Shown here: piece by piece, positions 13,603-14,024 of the stretch
How positions within the stretch are numbered: the stretch's first letter is position 1
Layout of the letters: each line of letters begins with the position of its first letter
Source of the DNA: an uncultured Oscillibacter sp.
Lineage (GTDB): Bacteria > Bacillota > Clostridia > Oscillospirales > Oscillospiraceae
DNA length: 14,024 nucleotides
NCBI GenBank assembly: GCA_910576845.1
Contig: CAJTJA010000061.1
Location: 1 to 14,024, forward strand
Direction: 5' to 3'
Translations under genes and position numbers: made by a program
Notes under the pieces: generated by a model
The model's database searches: none
Seen by the model: the letters and a program-made list of their open reading frames with translations, nothing else
What the model was told of the DNA's origin: nothing

Positions 13603-13934
13603 TAGCGGTTTTCGTATTTTCTTCTCAAAATGCCGGGAAACGTAGGACAGGTTTGGCCCGAAATTGTTCCGAAACGGGCAAACCGGACCGGGACGGCATC
13701 CTTGAAGACATGCCGCTGCCGCAGTTCTCCGCCCTATGAAATTTAGAGCGGCCCCCAGGTCCGGCAGAAGGGAGGCAGTTTCAAAGGCCCCTGCCCACAA
13801 GGTAATTTTGTGAAGGAAACTGGCTGCCGTCCTTTTTGGGGTGCCTTGGCAGTACAGGCAACCAGTTCTCTCCTTAGGAGCTGTGAGAGGGTCTCAAAAT
13901 CGTTTTTCCTAATAGCCTGAAAAAGCTTTTTCAT
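13602..13934 (-). pseudogene. Degraded ankyrin-repeat-like gene with frameshifts
   Basis: Starting at ATG 13934 the frame reads MKKLFQAIRKNDFETLSQLL and then CTAKAPQKG, the typical opening of small clostridial ankyrin-repeat proteins. It then loses sense and hits a stop at 13743-13745. A second frame continues GAFETASLLPDLGAALNFI, a recognisable ankyrin helix pair. A third reads AENCGS, and the original frame resumes with VFKDAV and runs to TAA at 13602-13604, next to the terminator. At least three frame changes are thus needed, so the gene is broken unless the sequence has errors. Ankyrin repeats bind other proteins; the partner is unknown. The recognition is from memory of the family and not from an alignment. 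Confidence 0.5.
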
Positions 13935-13953
13935 ATCCGGGCCCTTTTTTGTT

Positions 13954-14000
13954 GAGGTAAGATAACGATACCTTTTTTGCAGAGGGTGTTATCTTACCTC
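13954..14000 (+). terminator. Terminator-like inverted repeat at window edge
   Basis: Perfect 13-base arms (GAGGTAAGATAAC at 13954-13966, GTTATCTTACCTC at 13988-14000) with a 21-base loop, followed by five T on the plus strand. No plus-strand gene lies just before it, so what it would terminate is unclear. It sits 20 bases upstream of the ankyrin-like start on the minus strand and could instead be a leader structure or the end of an element. Confidence 0.35.
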
Positions 14001-14024
14001 TTTTTGATGTATGTTAGATAGCAT

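Noticed and set aside
1..14024. CRISPR array, toxin-antitoxin pair, phage or defence island
   Set aside because: No regularly spaced repeats, no paired small genes of that kind and no phage or nuclease modules were seen.

Overview
The window looks like a chromosomal stretch of a low-oxygen Firmicute, most likely a gut-type clostridium of the Oscillospiraceae group. This is an inference from gene content and style: an essential WalR/WalK two-component operon with YycH, YycI and WalJ, a MurA, an S-layer-homology (SLH) surface protein, a single-cluster ferredoxin, strong Shine-Dalgarno sites, frequent TTG starts and a fairly GC-rich sequence. No rRNA, CRISPR array, phage module or full insertion sequence was seen.

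Layout, left to right. Bases 1-219 form a non-coding element with imperfect inverted ends and terminal TA dinucleotides, resembling a MITE. Next is tRNA-Gly(GCC) on the minus strand with its own promoter and a likely terminator. From 786 to 12789 every gene is on the minus strand. In transcription order these are: a secreted phosphodiester-glycosidase/SLH protein; a terminator; a promoter; then ADP-ribose pyrophosphatase (nudF-like), walR, walK, yycH-like and yycI-like. After a 425-base intergenic region with its own promoter come murA, a small TfoX C-terminal-domain protein, walJ and rlmH, the last three overlapping or coupled. To the right (13148-14024) are a plus-strand ferredoxin gene, a bidirectional terminator, a frameshifted ankyrin-like pseudogene on the minus strand, and a terminator-like inverted repeat at the edge.

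How the genes fit together. WalK senses the state of the envelope and phosphorylates WalR. YycH and YycI are membrane-anchored partners of WalK, and WalJ is the conserved metallo-hydrolase of the same locus. MurA makes the first committed precursor of peptidoglycan and here lies between yycI and walJ. The SLH protein is a wall-bound enzyme, and a near-match to the WalR binding pattern sits just upstream of its putative -35 element. The window is therefore mainly a cell-envelope control locus. rlmH and the tRNA serve translation.

I found no clear undescribed system. The points most worth a second look are the possible WalR site, the standalone TfoX C-terminal protein coupled to walJ, the altered MurA active-site loop, the MITE-like element, and the decayed ankyrin gene.
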